DNA from: Planctomycetaceae bacterium | Lineage (GTDB): Bacteria > Planctomycetota > Planctomycetia > Planctomycetales > Planctomycetaceae | Length of the DNA stretch: 64,000 nt | NCBI GenBank assembly: GCA_024742875.1 | Contig: JANSXP010000034.1 | Location: forward strand, 1-64,000 | Direction: 5' to 3' | In this document: one piece after another, positions 36,381-44,730 of the stretch | How positions within the stretch are numbered: the first letter of the stretch is position 1 | Layout of the letters: every line of letters begins with the position of its first letter | Notes under the pieces: generated by a model | What the model saw: the letters and a program-made list of their open reading frames with translations, nothing else | The model's database searches: none | What the model was told of the DNA's origin: nothing | Position numbers and translations under genes: made by a program

Positions 36381-36644
36381 ATGGATAACCCCTTTGAGCC
36401 ACCGTCCGACGAGAACAGCCACAGACCGCAGCCGATTCTCGATCGCATTGAGCGGACGCTGCTATATGTGGGCCTCACTCTGTTTCTTGCCACGGGCGGG
36501 ACAGCGATTGTCTACATCGTCACCCAGTCGAAGCTGGCTGAGGGTGTGACGGCGGTGCTGCTGCCGAGCACAATCGTCACCGGACTGTGCCGCGGCTTTG
36601 TGCTGCGAGTATTGGATAAAACCGCCGATGACAGCATTCTCTGA
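36381..36644 (+). CDS. Small membrane protein with N-terminal DNPFEPP motif
   Basis: An 87-residue protein starting MDNPFEPPSDENSHRPQP. Two hydrophobic segments follow: TLLYVGLTLFLATGGTAIVYIV and LAEGVTAVLLPSTIVTGLCRGFVL. The N-terminal Asn-Pro-aromatic-x-Pro-Pro motif recurs in another gene of this window (38325). Its 3' end overlaps the first codons of the ADP-ribosylglycohydrolase gene by 17 bases, so the two are probably co-translated. Confidence 0.65.
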   Translation: MDNPFEPPSDENSHRPQPILDRIERTLLYVGLTLFLATGGTAIVYIVTQSKLAEGVTAVLLPSTIVTGLCRGFVLRVLDKTADDSIL

Positions 36645-37827
36645 TGAGCGTGTCACCCCAAAGACCAGCCGAACAGCCGACACTGAAAACGAACGACAGC
36701 GATCGATCGTCGGCTGCCTGCTGGGGACCGCCGTGGGCGATGCTCTGGGCCTGCCGTATGAAGGTTTGTCACGACGACGTGGCGTTCGCCTGCTGGGGCC
36801 GCCGGATCGTTACCGCTTTTTCTTCGGTCGCGGCATGGTGTCCGACGACACAGAACACACGTGCCTTGTCGCCCAGGCCTTGATCAGCGCCGGCGACGAT
36901 CTCGACATGTTTGAGCGATCCCTGGCAGGCGGATTTCGCTGGTGGCTGCTGGGTGTTCCCGCGGGCGTCGGTCTGGCGACGCTGCGAGCAATTCTCAAAT
37001 TATGGCTGGGCTTCTCGCCACGAAACAGTGGCGTGTTCTCGGCGGGCAATGGCCCCGCGATGCGGGCAGCGATCCTTGGAGCGGCCGGCAGCAATGACGC
37101 GGCACTGCGTGAAACTGTCCGCATCAGCAGTCGCATCACTCACACGGATCCCAAAGCAGAGCAGGGCGCCTTTGCCATTGCGGTGGCCGCACAACTGGCC
37201 GCCAAAACGCCCGCACTTTCGGGCGCGGCCCTGCGGGAATCATTCTGCCACGCTCTTTACCGGGAACTGAGTGATGAGCCGCAGGCGGAGGAATTCCTCG
37301 GTCTCGTGCAGCGTGCCGTCGACTCCGTCGCATCCGGACAGCCGACCGAGGAATTCGCTCAGGATCTGGGACTGGCCAACGGGGTCTCGGGCTACACGCT
37401 GCACTCTGTGCCGGTGGCCTTGCACGCCTGGCTGAGTCATCCTCGGGATTTCGCGGCAGCCGTGCAGTCCGTGATCGTGTGCGGCGGAGACGCCGATACC
37501 ACAGCCGCGATGGTGGGTGGCATTGTGGGTACGGCCGTCGGACTTGACGGGATACCGCAAGACTGGCTCGACACACTGTGCGAATGGCCACGGAGTGTGT
37601 CGTGGATGAAGTCGCTGGGCGCGCAGCTGGCGGCACGCAGGCCGTCAGAGGAGTCGCCACACCCGGAACGCCGCGCGGAAAGTCGTCCTCCAACGGCCAC
37701 ACGGCAGCGAATTCTTCAGGCGTTGCCGCGGCGAGTGCTGTGGTGTGCGGCCATCCTGCTGCGAAATCTGTTCTTCGTGACGGCCGTCCTGTACCATGGG
37801 TTTCGCCGGCTGCTTCCGCCATGGTGA
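36628..37827 (+). CDS. ADP-ribosylglycohydrolase family protein
   Basis: A 399-residue member of the ADP-ribosyl-[dinitrogen reductase]/ADP-ribosylglycohydrolase (DraG/ARH) family, which removes ADP-ribose from proteins or small molecules with two metal ions. Seen are GCLLGTAVGDALGLPYEG, MVSDDTEHT (metal-binding Thr/Asp set), SRITHTDPKAEQGAFAIA and CGGDADTTAAMVGGIVGTAVG, the last supplying further metal ligands. A C-terminal hydrophobic tail (VLWCAAILLRNLFFVTAVLY) is not part of the standard fold and may anchor the protein to the membrane. I chose the ATG at 36628 (MTAFSDERVTPK). Nitrogenase-linked partners are not present, so the target is unknown. Confidence 0.87.
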   Translation: MTAFSDERVTPKTSRTADTENERQRSIVGCLLGTAVGDALGLPYEGLSRRRGVRLLGPPDRYRFFFGRGMVSDDTEHTCLVAQALISAGDDLDMFERSLAGGFRWWLLGVPAGVGLATLRAILKLWLGFSPRNSGVFSAGNGPAMRAAILGAAGSNDAALRETVRISSRITHTDPKAEQGAFAIAVAAQLAAKTPALSGAALRESFCHALYRELSDEPQAEEFLGLVQRAVDSVASGQPTEEFAQDLGLANGVSGYTLHSVPVALHAWLSHPRDFAAAVQSVIVCGGDADTTAAMVGGIVGTAVGLDGIPQDWLDTLCEWPRSVSWMKSLGAQLAARRPSEESPHPERRAESRPPTATRQRILQALPRRVLWCAAILLRNLFFVTAVLYHGFRRLLPPW

Positions 37828-37873
37828 GCGGCCTGCCATTTTGCGTCACGATCCTCCTCGGAAGCCAGCTCTG

Positions 37874-38308
37874 ATGTCCCAGCCGGAACAAACCATCCTC
37901 CCCCTGTCCGCAGAAGATCGCCAGCAGCTCAGCCAGCAACGACTGGTGGCAGAGAGGTTTCTGGACGGTGACGAAGCGCACCAGCAGTATCAGACACCAG
38001 CGGGCAAACTGGGACTTGTCCAGGCAATTCTGGATCACAACGTCTTCAGCGCGGAGCAGCCGTACGAACTGCAGTGCCTGGGCGTCATTCTGGGAGACGC
38101 GTTTGTGCAGCATCTGGGCATGGAGTGGATGGCAGTGGACGACGAAGACGGCCACTCGCCAGCCGTGCAGATGCCCAGAACTTCCATCCTGTTGTTTCCC
38201 GTGACGATGATTCATCGCCGCGTCATAGAAGGACAGGACGTGAATGTGTTTGGGCTGTTCAACAATGCGGTCGAGCAGGTGAATGACCTGGTGGAAAACG
38301 GCGTCTAG
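37874..38308 (+). CDS. DUF3806-like protein
   Basis: A 144-residue cytoplasmic protein from the ATG at 37874 (MSQPEQTILPLS). The segment LGVILGDAFVQHLGMEWMAVDDEDG and then SILLFPVTMIHRRVIEGQDVNVFGLF fits the DUF3806 pattern (G-x-x-x-G-D, E-W, then L-F-P-x-x-M/I-x-x-R). Function of this domain is unknown. It lies between an ADP-ribosylglycohydrolase and a small membrane protein on the same strand. The fit is by eye, so moderately sure. Confidence 0.6.
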   Translation: MSQPEQTILPLSAEDRQQLSQQRLVAERFLDGDEAHQQYQTPAGKLGLVQAILDHNVFSAEQPYELQCLGVILGDAFVQHLGMEWMAVDDEDGHSPAVQMPRTSILLFPVTMIHRRVIEGQDVNVFGLFNNAVEQVNDLVENGV

Positions 38309-38324
38309 GGGCACAGTCGGAGCT

Positions 38325-38654
38325 GTGGAAGACAATCCCTATCAACCGCCGGCGGTCGACGTGCAAGACGACCTTCCCACGGACACGCAGGAACCTCCCG
38401 TGCGGTCACGGGGATGTCTGGCTGTCATAGCGCCTCCCGTGCTGACCCTGCTGGCGTGTAATTACGTGGTGCTCGCGGGAAACTTCATGACCAAAAGCAA
38501 CTGGCTGGCGAGCGGCTGCATGCTGATATTCGCGGGGCTGTTTGTTTACATGGCGTGGAATCAGTGGCAGAAAAACCGAACGGCCGTCCGCAAAGGCAGT
38601 TTTCGCGACCCGGCCCGCAGGTCGAACGCGTCTTCCCCGAACAACAGGAAGTGA
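38325..38654 (+). CDS. Small membrane protein with N-terminal DNPYQPP motif
   Basis: A 109-residue protein. I chose the GTG at 38325, giving VEDNPYQPPAVDVQDD at the N-terminus; the frame opens at 38283 but overlaps the previous gene. Two hydrophobic segments follow an acidic stretch: CLAVIAPPVLTLLACNYVVLAG and ASGCMLIFAGLFVYMAW. The tail is basic (RTAVRKGSFRDPARRSN). The stop is three bases before the deacetylase start. Function unknown. Confidence 0.6.
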   Translation: MEDNPYQPPAVDVQDDLPTDTQEPPVRSRGCLAVIAPPVLTLLACNYVVLAGNFMTKSNWLASGCMLIFAGLFVYMAWNQWQKNRTAVRKGSFRDPARRSNASSPNNRK

Positions 38655-38657
38655 AGC

Positions 38658-39602
38658 GTGGGAAAAGTCGTCTACTCACCAAAATACAACATTGGATTCT
38701 TTGGCCTGGAACGGCTGCACCCCTTCGACTCCCGCAAGTACGCCCGGGCCTGGAAAATGCTGCGTGAGGAATTTGGCGGGCAGCTCACAGCCATGCACGT
38801 GAAAACCGATCGCGATGCGACGCCGCAGGAATTGTCGTGGATCCACACACAGGATTATCTGCGTGTGCTGCGGGTACCAAAATATCTGGCTCGCGCGCTG
38901 GAAGTTCGGCAGGTCGGTCTGCTGCCACACTGGCTCATTGATCGTCAGGTCCTGCGGCCGATGCGGTGGGCGACCCGCGGCACCGTGCTGGCGGCCGAAG
39001 CTGCGTTTTCCGAAGGCTTCGCCGTCAACCTGGGCGGCGGCTACCACCATGCAAAACGCGATCGGGGGGAAGGGTTCTGCATTTACTCCGACATCGGTCT
39101 GTGTGTGGAGTCCGCGCGTCGCAGTGGACGACTGAGTGAATCGGACGAGGTCCTGTATATCGATACAGACGCCCATCATGGCAATGGCGTGTGCCAGGTA
39201 TTTGCCGACGATGACAGAGTCCGCATTTTCGATGTCTTCAACGACCGCATCTACCCGGCCCACGAACAGGAAACGCTGGCACGCATCAACTGCCCGCTGT
39301 CTATCGATGGCCGCGTCAACGATGAACAGTACCTGAAACTGCTGCGTGAGCATCCGCCAGGCTTCCTTGATGAACGCCCGGCTCAACTGGCCATCTACAA
39401 CGCCGGCACCGACGTCTTCTGTGAAGACCCACTGGGGCAGCTGAGTCTGTCAGCATCCGCCGTTCGGCAACGCGACCTGCTCGTGGTGGAGGAACTGCGT
39501 CGGCGGAACATCCCCACGGTGATGGTCCTGAGCGGAGGCTACACACGGCAGAGCTACCAGTTGGTGGCCGACTCCGTCATTCCCCTGCTGAAGGCCTGGT
39601 AA
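38658..39602 (+). CDS. Histone deacetylase-like (class IV/HDAC11-type) zinc hydrolase
   Basis: A 314-residue protein of the arginase/deacetylase superfamily, closest in motifs to class IV HDACs. Catalytic features are GGGYHHA (His130, His131), DTDAHHGNG with zinc ligands Asp171 and His173, and NAGTDVFCEDPLG with ligand Asp252, then VLSGGY. Bacterial members remove acetyl groups from proteins or small amines in the cytoplasm; a substrate cannot be named. The start is GTG at 38658. It follows the DNPYQPP membrane protein with three bases between and could be part of the same transcript. Confidence 0.9.
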   Translation: MGKVVYSPKYNIGFFGLERLHPFDSRKYARAWKMLREEFGGQLTAMHVKTDRDATPQELSWIHTQDYLRVLRVPKYLARALEVRQVGLLPHWLIDRQVLRPMRWATRGTVLAAEAAFSEGFAVNLGGGYHHAKRDRGEGFCIYSDIGLCVESARRSGRLSESDEVLYIDTDAHHGNGVCQVFADDDRVRIFDVFNDRIYPAHEQETLARINCPLSIDGRVNDEQYLKLLREHPPGFLDERPAQLAIYNAGTDVFCEDPLGQLSLSASAVRQRDLLVVEELRRRNIPTVMVLSGGYTRQSYQLVADSVIPLLKAW

Positions 39603-39725
39603 CGGCCGCCGTGGCCAAGCCTGCCGCCGGCGAACTTTTCCAAGCCACTGGTGTCCTGGGAAAACCTGTGCGAATGCTGCACAGGCTGAGGCTGTTGCCT
39701 GTTCTGCCAAACCGCAGGTGCTCTG

Positions 39726-40517
39726 ATGGACGCCATTGACCCCAAAATCCGCTGCGAGATTGACCGAGAGCTGAACGCCATTGAACAGACCAGTGACGTC
39801 ACCGTGCTGTACGCCTGCGAGTCCGGCAGTCGGTCCTGGGGCTTTGCCTCTGCCGACAGTGACTACGATGTGCGCTTTGTGTACGTGCGACCGCGGGAGT
39901 GGTATTTGAGCATCAACGTCGAGCATCGCCGTGACGTGATTGAGCGTCCCATTGATGATGTGCTGGACATCAGCGGCTGGGACCTCCGCAAAGCGCTGCA
40001 GCTGTTTCGCAAGTCCAACCCGCCGCTGCACGAATGGCTGCAGTCACCGCACGTCTATCGACAGCGGGGTGACGCCATCAGGCAACTGCAGCAACTGGCG
40101 GTTGATGCGTACAACCCGGTGGCCGCCCATTACCACTATCTGAGCATGGCGACCTCAACATATCGCGCCATGACGGGTGACCTGGTGCGTCGCAAGAAGT
40201 ACCTGTACGCACTGCGATGCCTGCTGGCTGTCAGCTGGATCGAACAGGGTCGGGGTGTGGTGCCGATGGAATTTGATGTGCTGGTCGAGGCTCTTGTGAA
40301 TGACGCAACAGTGAGTGCCGCCATCGCGAACCTGCTGGTGATAAAGCGCGGCAGCGCGGAAATTCAGAAAGGCGTGCGACTGCCTGTCCTCGATGCGTTC
40401 ATCCAGGCAGAACTTGACCGACACGCCAACGCGACGCCGCTGCAGCCCGCACCCAAAGTGGACATCGAGCGGCTCAATGCGTTGTTTCGTGACACACTGG
40501 CGGCTGACGCGCGATAA
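39726..40517 (+). CDS. RlaP-like nucleotidyltransferase
   Basis: A 263-residue protein of the DNA polymerase beta-like nucleotidyltransferase superfamily, RlaP (RNA repair-associated) branch. The active-site motif is GSRSWGFASADSDYDVRFVYV, where GS and the D-x-D pair bind metal and nucleotide, followed by ISGWDLRKALQLFRKSNPPLHEWLQSP, a hallmark of this branch. RlaP proteins are linked to RNA ligase-based repair in some genomes and are otherwise uncharacterised. No RNA ligase is encoded nearby. Length is normal for the family. It follows the deacetylase by 123 bases. Confidence 0.8.
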   Translation: MDAIDPKIRCEIDRELNAIEQTSDVTVLYACESGSRSWGFASADSDYDVRFVYVRPREWYLSINVEHRRDVIERPIDDVLDISGWDLRKALQLFRKSNPPLHEWLQSPHVYRQRGDAIRQLQQLAVDAYNPVAAHYHYLSMATSTYRAMTGDLVRRKKYLYALRCLLAVSWIEQGRGVVPMEFDVLVEALVNDATVSAAIANLLVIKRGSAEIQKGVRLPVLDAFIQAELDRHANATPLQPAPKVDIERLNALFRDTLAADAR

Positions 40518-40522
40518 GGGGT

Positions 40523-41278
40523 GTGGTTGATCACGCGTGGGTCTGGGTTGGCGTGGCAGCACCTGGCTTTGAAATGTGGGAGACCACCGTAGAATTCTGG
40601 CAGGGAACGCACAATGTGGAGGTCAATCTCCAGGCCGGACAGGTTGTCTCCGGGCGTGTCGATGTGGCCCGCGAACTCAGAAACGGACTGACGGCCACGC
40701 TGCTGCCAGTCAGGCGCGTGTCTAATGAGTTATTCGGTGACAAGGTCAGCACGCGCCAGTCCATGATGCGTCAGAACGTCACACTCGACCAGGGACAGCG
40801 ATTCGAGTTTTCCCATGTGCGGCCCGGCGACTACGTGCTCGCCGTTCATGGCCCGGAAGTCTCACCTGTCAGCCAGAACGTGACGGTCGGTAGCGAGCCG
40901 TGTATTGTCAAGCCCATGCGCCTGGGGCCCCGCGGTATCGTCATGGGCGTCATTAAGGATTCCCGCGAAGATGACGGCGTCTGGGCGTTCGCCGATGGTT
41001 CCATCCGCTTCTCTGATTCGGCAGAGCGTCACGACGAAAACGACTTCCCGCATCTGCGAAGCCTGTCATTTCGCACGGATGAACAGGGCCGCTTTCGCGT
41101 GCCCCGTGTTCCCGTCGGACGTGTCACCGTGGAACTCCGCTACCACATGACGGCTGACATCATCGGCAGACACCAGAAAGAGGCAGTCGTCCGCGGCCGT
41201 GAAATTTCCGAAGTGATTTTTGAAGACGTGTCGCCGCCCAACAAGCCGGCCCCACAGGGCGGTGTCATTCTGCGATGA
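40523..41278 (+). pseudogene. Carboxypeptidase regulatory-like repeat protein, apparent 5'-truncated remnant
   Basis: A 251-codon open frame beginning at a GTG five bases after the RlaP stop. The encoded protein starts in the middle of a domain (VWVGVAAPGFEMWETTVEFWQG), then shows carboxypeptidase regulatory-like strands: VEVNLQAGQVVSGRVDVA, GLTATLLPV, FEFSHVRPGDYVLAVHG, FRTDEQGRFRVPRVPVGRVTVEL. Homologous proteins in planctomycetes are usually long and membrane- or secretion-targeted, but this one has no signal peptide. It is probably the 3' portion of a lost larger gene; a short functional protein cannot be excluded. Confidence 0.55.
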
Positions 41279-41309
41279 TCCGTTTCCCGGTGAGATCGGC
41301 CCCAGAGCC

Positions 41310-43043
41310 CTACGTCAGCGTGTTGTAAACGCCCCAGCATCCGGCGATCAACAGGCCGATGCAGGACACCGCCAGGAACACATCCCACAGCAATCCGGGC
41401 CGCAGGCGGTTGTCCGTTTCTTTGTAGCGGAAGTACATCGAGCTGAAGCCAATCACAGGCAGCATGACGGCCTGTGTGACACCGGCAATGGCCACCAGCA
41501 GCACGGGTTTCTGCACAAACAGATAAACGACCACGCAGGCCAATGGCAGCACGACCGACCAAATGGTCACGGCCTTGCGACGCGCGTCAGAATCTGCATC
41601 GGCGGATCCCACGCCAATCACACCGAAGAAGTCGGCCACCATGCGGGCGTTACTGGCGTTGGCCACCAGATACGTCGAATACAGCACGGCAATCGCCCCG
41701 CCTAAAAACAGCCAGCGGGCATAGCTGCCGAAGATCGGCACGTAGCTTTGAGCCAGCGTGCTGACCAGTCGCGTGCCTTCCGGATCACGACCTTCCGTAT
41801 GCAGAACGGCCACGCCCATCAGATAGAAAGCGGCCGTCGCGATGGTGTAGATGATCATGGAGGCGAACGCGTCATACTTCATAACGCGAAACCAGCCTTT
41901 GGCGCGAGACAGCCATTCCGAGGAGTCATCACGCGGTCCGGTGTTGCGGGCGTAACCTTTTTCCAGACACCAATACGGATAGCTGATCAGTTCTGTGGCC
42001 CCCACGCCAATGATGCCAAACGTGGCGAAGGCGGTGATGAGTGCCGCTTTCAGATCCAGATCCGGAAAACCAAAACTCAGACCGCGAATCAGTTCCTCGG
42101 TGGACACCGAATAGTTGTCCGTCATCTGCAGGGCGATCACATTGCCCATCGTGATGATCGAAAAGGACACCACGAGCGTGACAGAGAACCGCTCAATCAG
42201 TTTGTAGCGGCCCACAAACAGCACGACCGCCGTCAACAGGCCAATGATGGTGACCCAGATGCGATCGTCGGATGTGGAGAACGTCACCAGGCTGTTGCCG
42301 TTTTCATCTTCCAGCGGCTGCCCTGCACGGGCCAGAGCCATGATGGCGGTGCCATCTTCGCCGAGGGCCTCAATGTCTTTGGAAACCCATTCCATGCGAC
42401 GTTCGAAGCGCGTGCGGTCAGTCTCACGCATGTCGTTCAGACGCTGTCCAAAGTCCGCATCGTTGGTTGGCTCGCCCGCCTGCAGTTGCTGCCAGTTGGC
42501 GTAGTCGGCAATGTTGCTTTCTGTTGGGAAGCTGACCGCTTTCTGCACGTCACCGCTGATGGGGAAGGTCAGTGCCATGGCCTGCCCAACTCCGCCCACG
42601 ATGCCACCCAGCTGTGCGATGGTCGTGAGCATCATGAAACCCCACAGCAGCACGACCCAGTTGACGCCCGCCGCTTTGGGGCCAGGCACCCGGTTCAGTG
42701 ACGACAGCGTCGTTTCACCGTGGCTGATGGTGAAACGCCCCAGTTCCAGCTGCACGAAAATCTTGACCACGCAGCCCAGCAGAATCAGCCACAGCAGAGC
42801 AATGCCCGCCTGGGCTCCGGTGCGGGTCGTCATAATCAGTTCGCCGGAACCCACGATATTGGCGGCGATGATCAGCCCGGGGCCAATTTGCTTCAGAATG
42901 CTGACAAAGTTCGTCGGCGGCTGTTCAATATGCTTCGCCTGCCGTCGGTCAACGGGAGCATTCGCTGAAGCATCTGCTTCCGTCTTGGCGGGTGCAGCAT
43001 TCGTTGCCGCGGAGTTGGTTTCGGCGGCCTCTTTTTCCGTCAT
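41310..43043 (-). CDS. Nramp-related divalent cation transporter lacking canonical metal motifs
   Basis: A 577-residue transporter with about eleven membrane helices of the Nramp (LeuT-fold) family. Helix 1 reads GPGLIIAANIVGSGELIMT (residues 54-72); the metal-binding DPGN is replaced by GSGE. Helix 6 has VGATELISYPYW (347-358), where MPH is expected. An unusually large hydrophilic insertion lies between helices (about 168-258). These changes are like those in Nramp-related proteins that do not move manganese or iron by the classical route (for example magnesium transporters), so the ion is uncertain. The N-terminus is an Ala/Thr/Glu-rich cytoplasmic tail. It is third in a likely transcript after the SPFH and ribbon-helix-helix genes. 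Confidence 0.75.
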   Translation of the reverse strand: MTEKEAAETNSAATNAAPAKTEADASANAPVDRRQAKHIEQPPTNFVSILKQIGPGLIIAANIVGSGELIMTTRTGAQAGIALLWLILLGCVVKIFVQLELGRFTISHGETTLSSLNRVPGPKAAGVNWVVLLWGFMMLTTIAQLGGIVGGVGQAMALTFPISGDVQKAVSFPTESNIADYANWQQLQAGEPTNDADFGQRLNDMRETDRTRFERRMEWVSKDIEALGEDGTAIMALARAGQPLEDENGNSLVTFSTSDDRIWVTIIGLLTAVVLFVGRYKLIERFSVTLVVSFSIITMGNVIALQMTDNYSVSTEELIRGLSFGFPDLDLKAALITAFATFGIIGVGATELISYPYWCLEKGYARNTGPRDDSSEWLSRAKGWFRVMKYDAFASMIIYTIATAAFYLMGVAVLHTEGRDPEGTRLVSTLAQSYVPIFGSYARWLFLGGAIAVLYSTYLVANASNARMVADFFGVIGVGSADADSDARRKAVTIWSVVLPLACVVVYLFVQKPVLLVAIAGVTQAVMLPVIGFSSMYFRYKETDNRLRPGLLWDVFLAVSCIGLLIAGCWGVYNTLT

Positions 43044-43182
43044 GGATCACTGTGCCTGCAGGAAGGGAAATGTCTGGTGGGTGATCCAGCGACGATAACC
43101 GTTCGAAAGGCTGTTTACCAGTAAATGCCAGCCGCAGTCATGCGTGACGAGCTTCGCCATTCGGCGTCTGGCCGAGCCTGAG

Positions 43183-43392
43183 TCAGTCGTCTTCCTTCGA
43201 CGGAGCTGTGTTCGAGCTGTCGTCGGCAGTCGGCTCCGCACCCTTTTTGGGCAGGCGGCCCGCTTCTTTGAGGGCGCGACGCAGCACGAAGTCGAGCTGA
43301 GCGTTGGAGCTGCGCAGTTCGTCTTCGGCCCAGCGACGCAAAGCGTCGAGGATTTTGGGATCTGTTCGCAGTAAGAAGGATTCTCGGGCCAT
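43183..43392 (-). CDS. Arc-like ribbon-helix-helix protein
   Basis: A 69-residue protein. The ATG at 43392 is supported by AGGAG upstream. MARESFLLRTDPKILDALRRWAEDELRSSNAQLDFVLRRALKEAGR has the strand plus two helices of the Arc/MetJ fold (residues 3-46): the beta-strand ESFLLRTD for DNA contact, helix KILDALRRWAEDELRS, turn and helix NAQLDFVLRRALKEAG. An acidic disordered tail follows. Such proteins are found next to SPFH genes in many genomes. It could autoregulate the operon through the inverted repeat upstream of the SPFH gene. No toxin gene is adjacent. Confidence 0.8.
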   Translation of the reverse strand: MARESFLLRTDPKILDALRRWAEDELRSSNAQLDFVLRRALKEAGRLPKKGAEPTADDSSNTAPSKEDD

Positions 43393-43503
43393 CCCGATTC
43401 GCTCCTGACAATCACACAAACCGACGTCATCGCACAAACGATGACGTCGGCCCTGGTTACGGCCTTACCGAAACACGTTCGGCCAGGCACGGATTCCTCG
43501 CGG

Positions 43504-44439
43504 TTAGTACAGCGAGCCGGCGTTGACCACCGGCTGGGTGTGGCGATCACTGCACAGCACCACCAGCAGGTTGGACACCATGGTGGCTTTGCGTTCTTCG
43601 TCCAGGTCCACAATGCCATCCCGCTTCAGATGGTCAAGTGCCATGTCGACCATGCCAACGGCACCTTCCACGATCTTATGACGGGCAGAAACCACAGCCT
43701 GAGCCTGCTGACGCTGCAGCATGGCGGCGGCGATTTCCGGAGAATAGGCCAGATGACTGATGCGGGCTTCGATGACATCCACGCCCGCCTTGTCCAGACG
43801 CGCTTTGATGTCCGCTTTCAGCTGCTCGCACACTTCATCCGGATTGCCTCGCAGCGAAACGGTTTCGTCGTCGCTGTCATAGGGATGACGACTGGCCAGC
43901 ACACGCAGCGCGGCTTCGCTCTGCACTTCCACAAAGTGCTCGTAGTCATCCACTTCAAACATGGCTTCGGCCGTGTCGACGACTTTCCAAACCACCACCG
44001 CGGAAATATCCACGGGGTTGCCTTCGCTGTCGTTGACCTTGGAAGGCTTGCTCTGCGTTCGCAGACCGGATTTGACGACCTGGCCGACTTCGTTCTTTTC
44101 ATCCGGCAGTGACGAAGAGCCGGTTTCGAAGTTGCGGATACGCAGCGACAGTTTCTTTTTGGAGTAGAACGGGTTCACCCAGAAGAAGCCGGATTCCCGC
44201 ACGCTGCCTTTGTAATCACCAAACAGCAGCAGCACGCGTGACTCATTGGGAGCCACCGCCATGAAGCCGAACAGGCAGATAAAGGCCGCGATCATCGTGG
44301 GCACGCCCAGAATGATGAACACCGGGCTTGAGTTCGCCGCTCCGTAGGCCAATGACGCCAAACCGGCGGCTCCGGCGATCGGAATCCCCAGCAGGGCCGT
44401 CCAGCCGGTCATGGGACGATAGGGCTTCTCAGTGTTCAT
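43504..44439 (-). CDS. SPFH/Band 7 domain membrane protein
   Basis: A 311-residue protein of the stomatin/prohibitin/flotillin group. The ATG at 44439 has AAGGAA ten bases upstream. Two membrane helices (about 10-33 and 37-58) precede the SPFH domain: [62 protein letters not shown] and a C-terminal helical region ([38 protein letters not shown]). SPFH proteins form oligomers that organise membrane microdomains or control proteases. It precedes an RHH gene (111 bases) and a divergent Nramp-related transporter gene on the same strand. Confidence 0.85.
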   Translation of the reverse strand: MNTEKPYRPMTGWTALLGIPIAGAAGLASLAYGAANSSPVFIILGVPTMIAAFICLFGFMAVAPNESRVLLLFGDYKGSVRESGFFWVNPFYSKKKLSLRIRNFETGSSSLPDEKNEVGQVVKSGLRTQSKPSKVNDSEGNPVDISAVVVWKVVDTAEAMFEVDDYEHFVEVQSEAALRVLASRHPYDSDDETVSLRGNPDEVCEQLKADIKARLDKAGVDVIEARISHLAYSPEIAAAMLQRQQAQAVVSARHKIVEGAVGMVDMALDHLKRDGIVDLDEERKATMVSNLLVVLCSDRHTQPVVNAGSLY

Positions 44440-44484
44440 GGCAGTGTTTTCCTTGGTCAAAAGGGGTGATTGCTCAGTGATTTC

Positions 44485-44504
44485 GATATGATATCACTTT
44501 GATA
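44485..44504. promoter_or_regulatory. Candidate operator upstream of SPFH gene
   Basis: GATATGATATCACTTTGATA, 46-65 bases before the SPFH ATG. It contains TGATATCA (44489-44496, a perfect palindrome) and TATCA-CTT-TGATA (44492-44504). The GATA cores at 44490 and 44501 are 11 bases apart, one helical turn. A DNA element of this kind suits a ribbon-helix-helix repressor such as the one encoded in the operon. Binding has not been shown. Confidence 0.45.
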
Positions 44505-44730
44505 GGTGGGGTCAACGCTCCCCGTTTGTAGACGGATCACGCAATTCGGCCCAAATTTGCGAAATTCGACGGTGGAAGCTCTCGACCAACCGCCGCGGAT
44601 TCTCATCTGCTCCCCGAACCGGCTGGATTTGGCCGGGTCTGAAGCCCGAAGTCGTGTACCTGTTGACCATTACGTCTGCGTGCTGTCCAATTCGCGCCTG
44701 CCGCAGTCTTCGGCCTTAACAATCTCCGCC

